The notes under the pieces: generated by a model
The model's input: only the letters and a program-made list of their open reading frames with translations
What the model was told of the DNA's origin: nothing
Database searches by the model: none
Shown: positions 44,242-54,036 of the stretch, in pieces
Numbering within the stretch: position 1 is the stretch's first letter
Layout: each line of letters opens with the position of its first letter
Translations under genes and position numbers: made by a program
DNA from: Chitinophaga agrisoli
GTDB lineage: Bacteria; Bacteroidota; Bacteroidia; Chitinophagales; Chitinophagaceae
Reading direction: 5' to 3'
Assembly (NCBI RefSeq): GCF_008386695.1
Contig: NZ_VUOC01000003.1
Coordinates: 879,286-943,285, forward strand
Length of the DNA: 64,000 bases

Positions 44242-45507
44242 ATGCGCTCAGGTTTGAATTCGGTGGTGCTTATTGTACTGATCATTTGTCTGGATATATA
44301 CGTTTTTATGGGCATAAGGGCCATCATGAATGGGTCCGCTCCCCGTACCCGCGGCCTTGTATATGGCATATACTGGCTGGTATCCCTCAGTTGTCTGGCT
44401 ACCATCATATTATTGCCCTATCTCAACTGGCACGACTGGAAACCCATCGTCCGCTCCTATGTAATGGCAATCCTTATCGGCCTCGTGCTGGCCAAGGCCA
44501 TTACCGTTGTTTTCCTGCTTATGGATGATTTGCGCCGGGGTGTACAATGGCTTATCCAGCGCTTTGGCTCCCAGCCCGTGGCGGATCCAGGCAGGGATAT
44601 CAACGGTATCACCCGTTCACAGTTCCTGACCAAAACCGGTCTTTTACTGGGAGGCGGCCTCTTTGCTACCCTTACATATGGGTTTTCTAACAAGTATAAT
44701 TATAGGGTTCATAAGATAAAACTGGCATTTAAGAACCTGCCGGCTGCCTTTAAAGGGCTCCGCATCGTGCAGATCTCAGATATCCACTCCGGCAGCTTCA
44801 ATAACACGCCGGCTGTCATGAAAGGGATCGAGATGATCAATGCACAGCAGGCAGATCTGATCCTTTTTACCGGAGACCTGGTAAATGACCGCGCCCTGGA
44901 AATGGAGCCCTACATGGAGATCTTCAACAAGGTAAAAGCGCCCCTGGGCGTATTTTCCACCCTCGGTAACCATGATTATGGCGATTATTACCCGTGGCCG
45001 GACAGGGACCAGACCGGCTTCAGCGCACAACGCGCACAGAACCTGGAGCATCTTAAACAGATCCATGGCCAGCTGGGCTGGCGCCTGCTCATGAATGAGC
45101 ACGTAGTGCTGGAAAAGGATGGGGAGCAGATCGCCCTTATCGGCATTGAGAACTGGAGCGCTATGAGCCGTTTCCCTAAATACGGCGACCTGAAAAAAGC
45201 TTACGAGGGCAGCGCCCACATTCCCTTCAAAATATTGCTCTCCCATGATCCCACCCATTGGGATGCGCAGGTACGGACAGATTACCCGGATATTGACCTT
45301 ATGCTGGCGGGCCATACGCACGGTATGCAGTTTGGCGTAGAGATACCCGGCGTAAAATGGAGCCCCGCCCAATATTTCTATAAGGAATGGGCCGGTTTAT
45401 ACAAACAGGGCTCCCAACGCCTGTATGTGAACCGCGGTTTTGGTTTCCTGGGCTATCCCGGCCGCGTAGGCATCCTCCCGGAGATCACCCTTATTGAGCT
45501 GGCATAA
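44242..45507 (+). CDS. Membrane-anchored YaeI-type metallophosphoesterase
   Basis: A 421-residue protein. Four membrane helices fill about residues 7-115, then TRSQFLTKTGLLLGGGLFATLTYG and a calcineurin-like domain with QISDIHSGSF (D-x-H), FTGDLVND (GD), LGNHDYGDYY (GNHD), LSHDP and AGHTHGMQFG. The sequence style is that of YaeI/YkuE proteins that act on lipid or cell-envelope phosphoesters, suggested by the membrane part, but the substrate is unknown. Monocistronic. Confidence 0.9.
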   Translation: MRSGLNSVVLIVLIICLDIYVFMGIRAIMNGSAPRTRGLVYGIYWLVSLSCLATIILLPYLNWHDWKPIVRSYVMAILIGLVLAKAITVVFLLMDDLRRGVQWLIQRFGSQPVADPGRDINGITRSQFLTKTGLLLGGGLFATLTYGFSNKYNYRVHKIKLAFKNLPAAFKGLRIVQISDIHSGSFNNTPAVMKGIEMINAQQADLILFTGDLVNDRALEMEPYMEIFNKVKAPLGVFSTLGNHDYGDYYPWPDRDQTGFSAQRAQNLEHLKQIHGQLGWRLLMNEHVVLEKDGEQIALIGIENWSAMSRFPKYGDLKKAYEGSAHIPFKILLSHDPTHWDAQVRTDYPDIDLMLAGHTHGMQFGVEIPGVKWSPAQYFYKEWAGLYKQGSQRLYVNRGFGFLGYPGRVGILPEITLIELA

Positions 45508-45620
45508 ACAAATAACCGTCACCAGGCAGGGGGGATGACCATACCTGGTTATTCCCTGCCTGGTCCCATATTGGTAATCCGTAATTCTGTATCTTGCACC
45601 GTGGTACACTCGTAAAAAAC

Positions 45621-46592
45621 ATGTGGAAACACCGGTGCATTTTATTGCTATCCCTATTGGGCTGTAGCCGTATAGTAGCAGCACAGTCATTGGCCGACCT
45701 GGAAAGGCAGCTGGATTCTCTTTTACAAAAAAGACAGAAGAACGAGGCGCTGGTAACCATGGGCTATGGCAATAACCCCGCTTACGGCAGTAAAACGGCC
45801 AACTTCGACCAGCCTATTGTGATGAAGACCTTTCTGTCGCCCTCAATTGCCTACTATCATAAATCCGGTTTCTCCGGTTCATTAAGCGCATATTACCTGT
45901 TCGATACGGAAAAGAACCCTTGGTTTGAATGGGATTTCTCTTTGGGATACGACTACACGAAAAACCGGAAGTTCCTGACCGGCATTTCGTATACCCGTTA
46001 CTTCTTCGCAGATTCCAGCGATGTTCCGGCTACCCCTATTAAGAATGAGCTGTTTGCTTATTTCTACTATCGCAGCTGGTGGCTGCAGCCGGGTATCAGC
46101 CTGGATTATGGTTGGGGGCAGCAAACCGATAAGTATACGGAATTCCGCCGCCTGGGCCGCAACCGCCGGTTAGGTACAGAGGTCACCAGCACTACCTCCG
46201 CCCGGGATTTTAATGTCATCTTCGCCCTTCGCCACCCCTTTATGTTCATGGATGTGCTCAAGTTTGATGACGCCGTGTTATTAACCCCCTCATTAGGATT
46301 CACAGCAGGCACCGCACACTACTATAGCAACCTGAAAGCCTTTCAATACATTGCCCGTTCTGCTAAAATGAAACAGGATATCCAGGAAAGTAAGAAAAAA
46401 GGGAATGGACTGGCAGTGGAATCAGAAGATGGTACTGGCTTTGAGCCGCGCGCACTGGATTTTACCGTCAATCTCTCCTATATCATTGGCAAGTTTACTT
46501 TCGCTCCCTCCTATACGCTTTTTAAACCCCTGCAGGGCGAAGACCGCAATTTCATGACCTACTTCACCGCCCGGGTAAGCTTCAATTTATAA
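45621..46592 (+). CDS. Outer-membrane beta-barrel-like protein
   Basis: A 323-residue exported protein. The frame extends to a TTG at 45594, but the ATG at 45621 begins MWKHRCILLLSLLGCSRIVAAQ, a signal peptide. A short coiled stretch SLADLERQLDSLLQKRQKNEAL follows, then aromatic-rich strands (SGSLSAYYLFD, WFEWDFSLGYDYTKN, YFYYRSWWLQPGISLDYGWG, PSLGFTAGTAHYYSNL) ending FMTYFTARVSFNL with the terminal aromatic of an outer-membrane barrel. Function unknown; TATCTTGC just upstream resembles a promoter box. Confidence 0.78.
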   Translation: MWKHRCILLLSLLGCSRIVAAQSLADLERQLDSLLQKRQKNEALVTMGYGNNPAYGSKTANFDQPIVMKTFLSPSIAYYHKSGFSGSLSAYYLFDTEKNPWFEWDFSLGYDYTKNRKFLTGISYTRYFFADSSDVPATPIKNELFAYFYYRSWWLQPGISLDYGWGQQTDKYTEFRRLGRNRRLGTEVTSTTSARDFNVIFALRHPFMFMDVLKFDDAVLLTPSLGFTAGTAHYYSNLKAFQYIARSAKMKQDIQESKKKGNGLAVESEDGTGFEPRALDFTVNLSYIIGKFTFAPSYTLFKPLQGEDRNFMTYFTARVSFNL

Positions 46593-46777
46593 ATGACTCG
46601 TTTTTTTATTGTGTTGTGCGCACTTTTTTAATAAGAAAGAAAAGTAGCATAGATTTTGCGTTACAATGTCTTCACATGCTACTATCAGGTACCATGTGTT
46701 ACACAAAAAATCCATGCAGTCATCCACATCACGTGGTAACAAAAATCTAGGCTATTAAAAATCAAATAAGATCACAC

Positions 46778-47395
46778 ATGAAAAAACTGTTTCTTGCGAT
46801 GGCAGTATTGGGAATCACTGCCTTCTCCACACTCCATGCCCAGGATAGATTACTGAGATTTGGTATCAAAGGTGGCGCTAACCTCGGTAAGATCGACGGT
46901 GAGGGCTACAACGATGGCTTTAAGCTGGGTTATCACCTGGGTGGTTTTGCACAGGTAAACCTCGTAAAAGGTTTTGGTGTGCAGGGAGAACTGATCTTCT
47001 CTTCCACCAAAACAAAAACTACGGACAAATTCAGCGAGGTCTATAACACAGATAACCTGAATGATCCGGACAATAACAACAAAAAGATCAGCCTCAATTA
47101 CCTGAGCATTCCCTTGCTGGCGAACATCAACCTGGGTACGCCCCGTTTGAAACTGCAGGTAGGTCCCCAGTTCAGTGCCCTGCTTAGCGGTAAGGACGCC
47201 TTACAGGGAACAAAAGACGCCTTCAAAGGTGGTGATGTGGCTGGCGTAGCCGGTTTATGGCTGCAGCTGCCCATTATCAACGTAAGCGCCCGTTACATCA
47301 TTGGCTTCACAGACGTAAAGAACGCCGGCGATGTAGCAAACAGCAGCAACTGGAAAAACCAGTCCATCCAGCTGGGTGTAGGTGTTACGCTGTAA
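46778..47395 (+). CDS. PorT-like outer-membrane beta-barrel protein
   Basis: A 205-residue secreted protein with a signal peptide (MKKLFLAMAVLGITAFSTLHAQ) and an outer-membrane OmpA-like eight-strand barrel: LRFGIKGGANLG, GYHLGGFAQVNLVKGFGVQGELIFSS, LNYLSIPLLANINLG, LKLQVGPQFSALLSG, and the terminal SIQLGVGVTL. The VGGLNYLSIPLL pattern marks the PorT-type barrel family (outer-membrane beta-barrel, PF13568). Function unspecified. Followed by a strong terminator. Confidence 0.85.
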   Translation: MKKLFLAMAVLGITAFSTLHAQDRLLRFGIKGGANLGKIDGEGYNDGFKLGYHLGGFAQVNLVKGFGVQGELIFSSTKTKTTDKFSEVYNTDNLNDPDNNNKKISLNYLSIPLLANINLGTPRLKLQVGPQFSALLSGKDALQGTKDAFKGGDVAGVAGLWLQLPIINVSARYIIGFTDVKNAGDVANSSNWKNQSIQLGVGVTL

Positions 47396-47423
47396 CACAA
47401 CGGTTTGTAAATTGTATCAATAG

Positions 47424-47464
47424 TGAAATGCCTCCAAAGCTTAAAAACTTTTGGAGGCATTTTT
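47424..47464 (+). terminator. Terminator of the PorT-like gene
   Basis: AAATGCCTCCAAA pairs with TTTGGAGGCATTT around a loop of about 11 bases, ending in a T run. Confidence 0.85.
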
Positions 47465-47476
47465 ACCTGGCCCCAT

Positions 47477-47540
47477 CCGCACATTTAACCCCATTCACCC
47501 ATCTGCACATCCGCACATGTGCGCATCCGCATATTATTAA
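47477..47540. repeat. GCACATC-type repeats upstream of lon
   Basis: CCGCACAT and TGCACATCCGCACATGTGCGCATCCG iterate in the 245-base gap between the PorT-like gene and lon. The same words occur in the cysD-cysN gap and, more weakly, near 53.65 and 53.95 kb. Confidence 0.55.
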
Positions 47541-47640
47541 TGGCACTATCCTTGAACACTATAGGGGAATACTAAAAATACCAGGTGGCAATGAAGTCAA
47601 GCTGACAAATTGTCTACCTTCATGGAATTAAACTATTGCG

Positions 47641-50043
47641 ATGAATAGATTTTATTTAGCGAATTCGGAAGAAGAGATGGAGTTTATGCCTATTATCCCT
47701 TTGAATGAAGACGGAGACAGCGCGGAAGACGATAAAATACCCCAGGAACTGGCCATACTACCTTTAAGAAATACTGTATTGTTTCCAGGTGTGGTACTGC
47801 CTATCACCGTTGGAAGGGATAAATCTATCAAGGCAGTGAATGATGCTTACCGGACTGACAAATTGATTGGTGTGGTAGCGCAAAAAGACAGTACGGTAGA
47901 GGACCCTATTATTGCCGATTTGGCAAACGTAGGCACCGTAGCCCGGATCGTTAAGCTGATAAAAATGCCGGATGGCGGTACCACCATCATCATACAGGGC
48001 CGCAAACGTTTCAATATAGACGCTATTACTACAGAAGATCCATACTTTAAGGCCAACATCACCGTGCTGCACGACGAAGTAGGGGAAAACGATGCAGAAT
48101 TTGAGGCCTATATTTCTTCCATTAAAGACCTGGCCGGCCAGATCATACAGCTCTCGCCCAACCTGCCTTCCGAGGCCAGCGTAATACTCAAGAACATAGA
48201 AAATGCAGCTTTCCTGGTACACTTTGTATCCTCTAACCTCAACAGCGAGATAAAGGACAAACAGGAACTGCTGGAAATCAATAATCTCCGCACCCGCGCA
48301 GAAACCCTGCTCAAACTGCTGCAGGTAGAGCTGCAGCTGGCGGAGTTGAAGAATAAGATCACCAACAAGACCAAGGCGGACCTCGATAAGCAGCAGCGGG
48401 AATACTTCCTGCAACAGCAGCTTAAATCCATCAAAGAGGAGCTGGGCGGTGATTCCAACGACCGCGAAGTAAAGGAAATGCAGCGCAAGGCAGAAACCAA
48501 GAAATGGTCAGAGGCCGCCGCAGACCTGTTCCGCAAAGGATCCGAGAAGTTAGAGCGTATGCACCCCAGCACCCCGGACTATAGCGTGGTATACAACCAC
48601 CTTGACCTGATGCTGGACCTCCCCTGGGGAGAGTACACCCAGGATAGCTACGATCTGAAGAAAGCCCAGAAAGTATTGGACCATGACCACTACGGCATGG
48701 ATAAGATCAAGGAACGTATCCTGGAATACCTGGCCGTACTTAAACTGAAGGGTGATATGAAATCGCCTATTCTTTGCTTTGTAGGCCCTCCGGGTATTGG
48801 TAAAACCTCCCTGGGCCGTTCTATCGCCAATGCTATTGGCCGCAAATATGTACGCTTAAGCCTGGGTGGCCTGCATGATGAGAGCGAGATCCGTGGGCAC
48901 CGTAAAACATATATTGGGGCGATGCCTGGCCGCATTTTGCAGTCCATCCGCAAAATAAAATCGTCTAACCCGGTCATGATCCTGGACGAGATCGATAAGA
49001 TCGGTAACGATTTCCGCGGCGATCCCAGCTCTGCCCTCCTGGAAGTGCTGGATCCTGAACAGAACAGTACTTTTTACGATAACTACCTGGAGCTGGAATA
49101 TGATCTGAGCAAGGTATTGTTCATTGCTACCGCCAATAATCTCAGCGCTATTAATCCAGCCCTGCGCGACCGTCTCGAGATCATTGACCTCAGCGGTTAC
49201 TCTGTAGAGGAAAAAGTGGAGATAGCCAAACGGCACCTGGTGCCCAAACAGCGGGAAGCGCATGGCCTTAAGGACCTCAAAATGAAGTTCCCCGGTCAGG
49301 TCCTGTCCCGCATAGTGCAGGACTATACGCGCGAAAGCGGCGTGCGCGAGCTGGACCGCCTGCTGGCCTCCATTATGCGTTCCCTGGCAAAAGACGTAGC
49401 CCTGGAGCACAAGATCCCGGATACCCTCACGGAGGAAACTGTGGCCAAAATATTAGGTAAATCACGCTACTCCAACGAGTTATATAAAGTGGGCAACCCG
49501 CCGGGTGTGGCTGTAGGCCTCGCCTGGACTTATGTAGGCGGCGACATCCTGTTCATAGAAACCAGCCTTAGCGACGGTAAGGGCGAATTAAAGCTTACCG
49601 GTAACCTGGGCAATGTAATGAAGGAATCTGCCTCCACGGCCCTCAGCTACCTGCAGGCAAACGCCACCCAGTATAAGATCGATCCCAAGGTATTCTCCCA
49701 TAAGAATGTGCATGTGCACGTGCCGGAAGGCGCGGTGCCCAAGGATGGCCCCAGCGCAGGCGTTACCATGCTCACCGCCCTTTCATCCGCCTACACTGGC
49801 CGTAAGGTAAAATCCTACCTGGCCATGACGGGCGAGATCACCCTCCGTGGACAGGTGCTGCCGGTAGGAGGTATCAAGGAAAAGATCCTGGCCGCTAAAC
49901 GCGCCGGTATCAAGGAGATCATACTCTGCTGGCAGAACGAGAAAGATATTAACGACATTAATCCTGACTATATCAAGGGCCTGAAGTTCCATTTTGTAAA
50001 AGAAATGAACCAAGTGCTCGAAATAGCGTTATTAAAGAAGTAA
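47641..50043 (+). CDS. lon: ATP-dependent protease La
   Basis: An 800-residue cytosolic Lon protease that degrades misfolded and regulatory proteins. The N-terminal Lon substrate-binding domain covers about 30-230, a coiled region to about 330, the AAA+ module has Walker [10 protein letters not shown] (382-390) and [12 protein letters not shown], and the protease domain has the dyad Ser705 (PKDGPSAG) and Lys748 (GGIKEKIL). It is full length for Bacteroidota. Two hairpins separate it from porQ. Confidence 0.97.
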   Translation: MNRFYLANSEEEMEFMPIIPLNEDGDSAEDDKIPQELAILPLRNTVLFPGVVLPITVGRDKSIKAVNDAYRTDKLIGVVAQKDSTVEDPIIADLANVGTVARIVKLIKMPDGGTTIIIQGRKRFNIDAITTEDPYFKANITVLHDEVGENDAEFEAYISSIKDLAGQIIQLSPNLPSEASVILKNIENAAFLVHFVSSNLNSEIKDKQELLEINNLRTRAETLLKLLQVELQLAELKNKITNKTKADLDKQQREYFLQQQLKSIKEELGGDSNDREVKEMQRKAETKKWSEAAADLFRKGSEKLERMHPSTPDYSVVYNHLDLMLDLPWGEYTQDSYDLKKAQKVLDHDHYGMDKIKERILEYLAVLKLKGDMKSPILCFVGPPGIGKTSLGRSIANAIGRKYVRLSLGGLHDESEIRGHRKTYIGAMPGRILQSIRKIKSSNPVMILDEIDKIGNDFRGDPSSALLEVLDPEQNSTFYDNYLELEYDLSKVLFIATANNLSAINPALRDRLEIIDLSGYSVEEKVEIAKRHLVPKQREAHGLKDLKMKFPGQVLSRIVQDYTRESGVRELDRLLASIMRSLAKDVALEHKIPDTLTEETVAKILGKSRYSNELYKVGNPPGVAVGLAWTYVGGDILFIETSLSDGKGELKLTGNLGNVMKESASTALSYLQANATQYKIDPKVFSHKNVHVHVPEGAVPKDGPSAGVTMLTALSSAYTGRKVKSYLAMTGEITLRGQVLPVGGIKEKILAAKRAGIKEIILCWQNEKDINDINPDYIKGLKFHFVKEMNQVLEIALLKK

Positions 50044-50052
50044 GTGTTAAGA

Positions 50053-50074
50053 TTGCCCCCAATCATGGGGGCAA
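50053..50074 (+). terminator. Hairpin after lon
   Basis: TTGCCCCC (50053-50060) pairs with GGGGGCAA (50067-50074). There is no T run, so it may be an mRNA 3' end stem or a weak terminator. Confidence 0.55.
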
Positions 50075-50079
50075 CTAAT

Positions 50080-50180
50080 TATAAAGTTCCCTTCTGTTTT
50101 GTTGTTATCAGGAAGTGAACTTCATGTTGATTGTTTTAAGGGTTCGATAAAGCCCCGGCCGTAAAACCGGGGCTTTATTG
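50080..50180 (+). ncRNA. Structured intergenic RNA candidate between lon and porQ
   Basis: Two hairpins follow one another: AAGTTCCCTTCTG (50084-50096) with CAGGAAGTGAACTT (50109-50122), imperfect, and ATAAAGCCCCGG (50147-50158) with CCGGGGCTTTAT (50167-50178), perfect. The second resembles a terminator with a short T stretch. No open reading frame covers the segment. It may be an independent small RNA, the end of the lon message, or a porQ leader. Confidence 0.35.
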
Positions 50181-50221
50181 TGCCTGTTATTATTTTAAGA
50201 TTATTGCTATTTTGCGCCCTC

Positions 50222-51280
50222 ATGCGTAAGCTCGCCGCCCTTTTTTGCTGTATCCTATGCTGCCAGTCACTTACCGCGCAGGTACTGGGTGGTAAAAGCG
50301 TTTTCCCTTTCCTTGATCTGCCGGCGGCTCCCCAGATAACAGCCCTGGGCAGCATGAACGTGAGCCAGCAGAATACCAGCGATCTTTCGCTGGCCATGGG
50401 CAACCCGGCCCTGCTGCGCCCTTCTATGCATGCGCACCTGCAGGCCAACTATACCAGCTACTTCGCGGATGTTAAATACGGCCATTGTATGCTGGGCTAT
50501 GACGCCACCGGCATTCAAACCACCTTTGCGGCCAGCGTACAGTATGTACATTATGGTACCCTTACGCAAACAGATGCCGCAGGCAATGTGCAGGGCGCCT
50601 TTAGCCCCCGGGATATCGCCTGGCAGCTTACCGCCAGCCGTCAATACCTGGAAAGATGGCATTACGGCGTCAACCTCAAGTTTATACAGTCCCGTTACCA
50701 GCAATATAGCGCCGCCGGCCTGGCGGCGGATGTGGGCATCACCTACCAGGATACCGCCCATCAGCTGCAGATCGGGCTCACAGCCCGGAATATGGGCGTC
50801 CAGTTGCGCACCTACGTAACCGGGGGAGGGCAGGAGCCCCTGCCTTTTGACCTGCAGGTAGGTATTTCCAAACGCCTCCAGCATCTGCCCCTGCAATTAT
50901 CAGCTACCCTGCACCATCTCTACCAGTTCGATGTCCGTTATGCGGATCCTGCTATGGAAGATGGTATCGTAATATCAGACGGAGATACCACCGGTGCAGG
51001 CGGCAAAACGGTGGATAAATTATTCAGGCATATGGTATTGGCTGCGCAGTACGAGGTAGGCCGTTATGTGGAGTTAACAGTGTCTTATAACCATTTACGC
51101 CGGCAGGAGCTGGCAGTATCCGGGCAGCAGGGGCTTAGCGGCTTTGCCGCCGGTATAGGTATCATTACAAAGAAATTGCAGTTAAGGTATGCCCGTTCCT
51201 GGTATCAGCGGGCAAACGCTTTTAATCAGCTGGGCATTAATATCCCATTACAGCAGTGGGGGTTATTGGTCAAAGAGTAG
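50222..51280 (+). CDS. porQ: Type IX secretion protein PorQ
   Basis: A 352-residue outer-membrane protein of the T9SS. The frame opens at 50180, but the ATG at 50222 begins MRKLAALFCCILCCQSLTAQ, a signal peptide. The family pattern is clear: LGGKSVFPFLDLPAAPQITALGSMNVS, LSLAMGNPALLRPSMHAHLQANYTSYFADVKYG, RDIAWQLTASRQYLERWHYGVNLKFI, and the closing LRYARSWYQRANAFNQLGI. In Porphyromonas PorQ works with PorU, PorV and PorZ in cargo release and attachment. It is distant from other por genes here. Confidence 0.88.
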   Translation: MRKLAALFCCILCCQSLTAQVLGGKSVFPFLDLPAAPQITALGSMNVSQQNTSDLSLAMGNPALLRPSMHAHLQANYTSYFADVKYGHCMLGYDATGIQTTFAASVQYVHYGTLTQTDAAGNVQGAFSPRDIAWQLTASRQYLERWHYGVNLKFIQSRYQQYSAAGLAADVGITYQDTAHQLQIGLTARNMGVQLRTYVTGGGQEPLPFDLQVGISKRLQHLPLQLSATLHHLYQFDVRYADPAMEDGIVISDGDTTGAGGKTVDKLFRHMVLAAQYEVGRYVELTVSYNHLRRQELAVSGQQGLSGFAAGIGIITKKLQLRYARSWYQRANAFNQLGINIPLQQWGLLVKE

Positions 51281-51335
51281 ATCTGTTCTATCCCACCCAT
51301 GGTTTTCCCATATGCAACCCGTATGCAACTCGTAT

Positions 51336-51394
51336 TAAAAGCGTTCACTCCTTAGGGTAAAAGCGTTGAACGCCGGGGTAAAAGCGTTCAAACC
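51336..51394. repeat. Three copies of TAAAAGCGTT spaced 21-22 bases
   Basis: TAAAAGCGTT begins at 51336, 51358 and 51379, the copies followed by G-rich linkers; just upstream, GTATGCAACYCGTAT-like words repeat at 51311-51335. The array lies between convergent porQ and pdxJ ends. Confidence 0.75.
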
Positions 51395-51409
51395 TTCATG
51401 ATCCTATCC

Positions 51410-52141
51410 TCAATCCACCAGTTGCCGTTTATACAGCTGTATGGTATTCTCCAGCCCCAGGTATAACGCATCGCATACAAGCGCATGGCCAATGGATACT
51501 TCTTTCAGTTGGGGGATATGCAGTTTAAAGAAACGGAGATTATCCAGGTTCAGATCATGGCCCGCATTCAGATCAAGTCCCAGGTGGGTAGCTTCACGGG
51601 CGGTGTTTTTGTAGTCATTGAACAACTGCAGGTTCTGCGGTTGGGTACGGGCATTGGTATATTCTTCAGCGTAAGGGCCGGTATATAGCTCTATACGGTC
51701 GGCGCCGGCACTTTTGGCCCCTGCTACCTTATCTACTTCCGCATTCAGGAAAATAGATACCCGGATGCCGGCTTTTTTCAGCTCGCCTATCACTTCCTGC
51801 AGAAAGGATTGGTGGACAACCGTATCCCAGCCGGTATTGGAGGTGATCGCATCGGGCGGGTCAGGCACCAGCGTACATTGATGCGGTTTTACAGCCAGCA
51901 CCAGGTCCATAAATTCTTTGGACGGGTAACCTTCTATATTGAACTCAGTGGTAACAAGCGGTTTAAGGTCCCATACATCCTGGTAGCGGATATGCCGTTC
52001 GTCCGGGCGGGGGTGTACGGTAATGCCTTCAGCGCCGAAACGCTCACAATCCTGCGCTACTTTTAACAGATCCGGGAGATTGCCGCCACGGGCATTGCGG
52101 AGGGTAGCAAACTTGTTAATGTTAACACTTAGCTTGGTCAT
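51410..52141 (-). CDS. pdxJ: Pyridoxine 5'-phosphate synthase
   Basis: A 243-residue TIM-barrel enzyme making pyridoxine 5'-phosphate from 1-deoxyxylulose-5-phosphate and 3-amino-2-oxopropyl phosphate. The frame is open to 52219, but the ATG at 52141 gives the family start MTKLSVNINKFATLRNARGG. ITVHPRPDERHI, LVPDPPDAITSNTGWD, GADRIELYTGPYAEEY and LDLNAGHDLNLDNL carry the catalytic Glu/His and phosphate-binding residues. A TACCTTTG box lies five bases before the ATG, so the message may be leaderless or a further start exists. Confidence 0.95.
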   Translation of the reverse strand: MTKLSVNINKFATLRNARGGNLPDLLKVAQDCERFGAEGITVHPRPDERHIRYQDVWDLKPLVTTEFNIEGYPSKEFMDLVLAVKPHQCTLVPDPPDAITSNTGWDTVVHQSFLQEVIGELKKAGIRVSIFLNAEVDKVAGAKSAGADRIELYTGPYAEEYTNARTQPQNLQLFNDYKNTAREATHLGLDLNAGHDLNLDNLRFFKLHIPQLKEVSIGHALVCDALYLGLENTIQLYKRQLVD

Positions 52142-52145
52142 GCGG

Positions 52146-52153
52146 CAAAGGTA
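52146..52153 (-). promoter_or_regulatory. -7 element right at the pdxJ start
   Basis: Minus strand TACCTTTG is a full TAnnTTTG match ending five bases before ATG at 52141. If used, transcription starts at or within the ATG. Confidence 0.4.
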
Positions 52154-52196
52154 AAGAACAATGAATAATTTAAGACGGATGATTACAGAATAATGA

Positions 52197-52224
52197 AGGC
52201 CGTGTCTTTGGTAAAACACGGCCT
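52197..52224 (-). terminator. Terminator after ahcY
   Basis: AGGCCGTGT (52197-52205) pairs with ACACGGCCT (52216-52224), ten-base loop, 23 bases beyond the ahcY stop. Confidence 0.65.
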
Positions 52225-52246
52225 CCGGGTATCATTGTACGAATGA

Positions 52247-53575
52247 TTAATAACGGTAGTAATCAGGCTTGTACGGACCTTCAGCAGGAATACCCAGGTA
52301 TTCAGACTGTACGGAGGTCAGCACATCCAGTTCCACGCCTACTTTCTTCAGGTGCAGACGGGCTACCTTCTCATCCAGGTGCTTAGGCAGCACATATACC
52401 TTGTTTTCGTAGTTGCCTCCGTTAGTCCACAGTTCCAGCTGAGCCAGTACCTGGTTGGTAAAGGAGTTACTCATTACGAAAGAAGGGTGGCCGGTAGCGC
52501 AGCCCAGGTTCACCAGGCGGCCTTCTGCCAGCAGGATAATGTCCTTGCCGTCGATCGTATATTTATCTACCTGAGGTTTGATCTCCACTTTGGTCTTGCC
52601 ATAGTTTTTGTTCAGCCAGGCAACATCGATCTCAATGTCAAAGTGACCGATATTGGATACGATACACTTGTCTTTCATTGCTTTAAAGTGCTCGCCGGTG
52701 ATGATATCACGGCAACCGGTAGTGGTAACGATGATGTCTGCTTCTTTTACGGCGTCAGCCATCTTCTTCACCTCATAACCTTCCATAGCAGCCTGTAATG
52801 CGCAGATAGGATCTATCTCCGTTACGATCACACGGGCGCCAGCGCCTCTCAGTGATTCGGCAGAGCCTTTGCCCACATCGCCAAAGCCGGCCACTACAGC
52901 CACCTTACCAGCGATCATTACATCGGTAGCGCGGCGGATAGCGTCCACACAGGACTCGCGGCAGCCATATTTATTATCAAATTTTGACTTGGTAACAGAG
53001 TCATTGATGTTGATAGCAGGCAAAGGCAGCGTACCATTCTTCATACGCTCATACAGGCGGTGTACGCCGGTAGTGGTTTCTTCGCTCAGGCCTTTGATAT
53101 GCTGTATCAGCTCAGTGTAAGTGTCCAGCACCATATTGGTCAGGTCGCCGCCATCATCCAGGATCATGTTCAGCGGACGGTCAGCGCCGCCAAAAAACAG
53201 GGTCTGCTCAATACACCAGTCAAATTCTTCTGCATTCATACCCTTCCAGGCAAAAACAGGCACGCCGGCAGCAGCAATAGCAGCGGCAGCATGATCCTGG
53301 GTAGAGAATATGTTGCAGGAGCTCCAGCGTACTTCGGCGCCCAGGTGAACCAGCGTCTCAATTAATACGGCAGTCTGGATGGTCATATGCAGACAGCCGG
53401 CTATCCGGGCGCCCTTTAAAGGCTGGGAAGCGCCATATTCTTGTCTTAAAGACATCAGGCCTGGCATTTCTGCTTCTGCCAGCTCTATTTCCTTACGACC
53501 CCATTCGGCCAAAGACATATCCTTCACCTTATATTGAAGGCTAAAGTCAATGTTTGATTTAGCGATTGTTGACAT
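52247..53575 (-). CDS. ahcY: Adenosylhomocysteinase
   Basis: A 442-residue NAD-dependent enzyme splitting S-adenosylhomocysteine to adenosine and homocysteine, relieving product inhibition of methyltransferases. [84 protein letters not shown] (NAD) and the C-terminal KPDYYRY are all present. The length is normal. A TAGATTTG promoter box lies 18 bases before the start. Confidence 0.97.
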   Translation of the reverse strand: MSTIAKSNIDFSLQYKVKDMSLAEWGRKEIELAEAEMPGLMSLRQEYGASQPLKGARIAGCLHMTIQTAVLIETLVHLGAEVRWSSCNIFSTQDHAAAAIAAAGVPVFAWKGMNAEEFDWCIEQTLFFGGADRPLNMILDDGGDLTNMVLDTYTELIQHIKGLSEETTTGVHRLYERMKNGTLPLPAININDSVTKSKFDNKYGCRESCVDAIRRATDVMIAGKVAVVAGFGDVGKGSAESLRGAGARVIVTEIDPICALQAAMEGYEVKKMADAVKEADIIVTTTGCRDIITGEHFKAMKDKCIVSNIGHFDIEIDVAWLNKNYGKTKVEIKPQVDKYTIDGKDIILLAEGRLVNLGCATGHPSFVMSNSFTNQVLAQLELWTNGGNYENKVYVLPKHLDEKVARLHLKKVGVELDVLTSVQSEYLGIPAEGPYKPDYYRY

Positions 53576-53592
53576 TCTTTTACGGTTTTGCG

Positions 53593-53600
53593 CAAATCTA
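53593..53600 (-). promoter_or_regulatory. -7 element of ahcY
   Basis: Minus strand TAGATTTG fully matches TAnnTTTG, 18 bases before the ahcY ATG. Confidence 0.45.
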
Positions 53601-54036
53601 CTTTTATTTTACCTTATCACCCACCGCTCAGTAGAAAAATCCACATTAGCACAAAACCATAGTAGTTTGTTCTGTTACCCCCAGGTTTTCCACATCCTTC
53701 CGGAAAAAAATTCTGACGGTAACCCTTCACTGTAGCTGAATTACCCTGTAAGCAGGCACTTCAGTACTTGTGCACATAGTGTGGATAAATTAAATTTAAT
53801 TGTTTTAATATATTTATTTTGTATAAATTCGTGTATTATATAATATGACTAGGCTTTAAATATTAGCGCGTTTACCCCGGTTTACCGGTGCTAATGTGTT
53901 GATAATTAAGGCCTACCTGCAAATACAGAATGGCATTTGGACACATCAGCACAGCAATAGTCATGTAACAGGTGTAACAGGTTTTTCAAAAAAAGAGGTT
54001 AATACACCTGTATCTGTTGGATCTAAAATATGATGG
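53601..54036. other. Divergent intergenic region with DnaA-box-like words
   Basis: About 440 bases without a gene between ahcY and the giant T9SS protein gene. It contains TGTGGATAA (53780-53788, the perfect reverse of DnaA box TTATCCACA), TTTTCCACA at about 53686, a TGTTGATAA near 53898, and a very AT-rich run from 53785 to about 53850. Direct repeats TGTAACAGG lie near 53964-53983. It also must hold the promoter of the downstream giant gene; no full TAnnTTTG box is evident. Confidence 0.4.

Noticed and set aside
46689-46740. Possible parS site with CACGTG at 46730-46735
   Set aside because: The arms do not match TGTTNCACGTGNAACA on either side. Other CACGTG hexamers (for example 37108-37113) are inside genes and also lack the flanks.
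51336-51394. CRISPR-like array
   Set aside because: The repeated word is only 10 bases, there are three copies, and spacers are about 11 bases; no cas gene is in the window.
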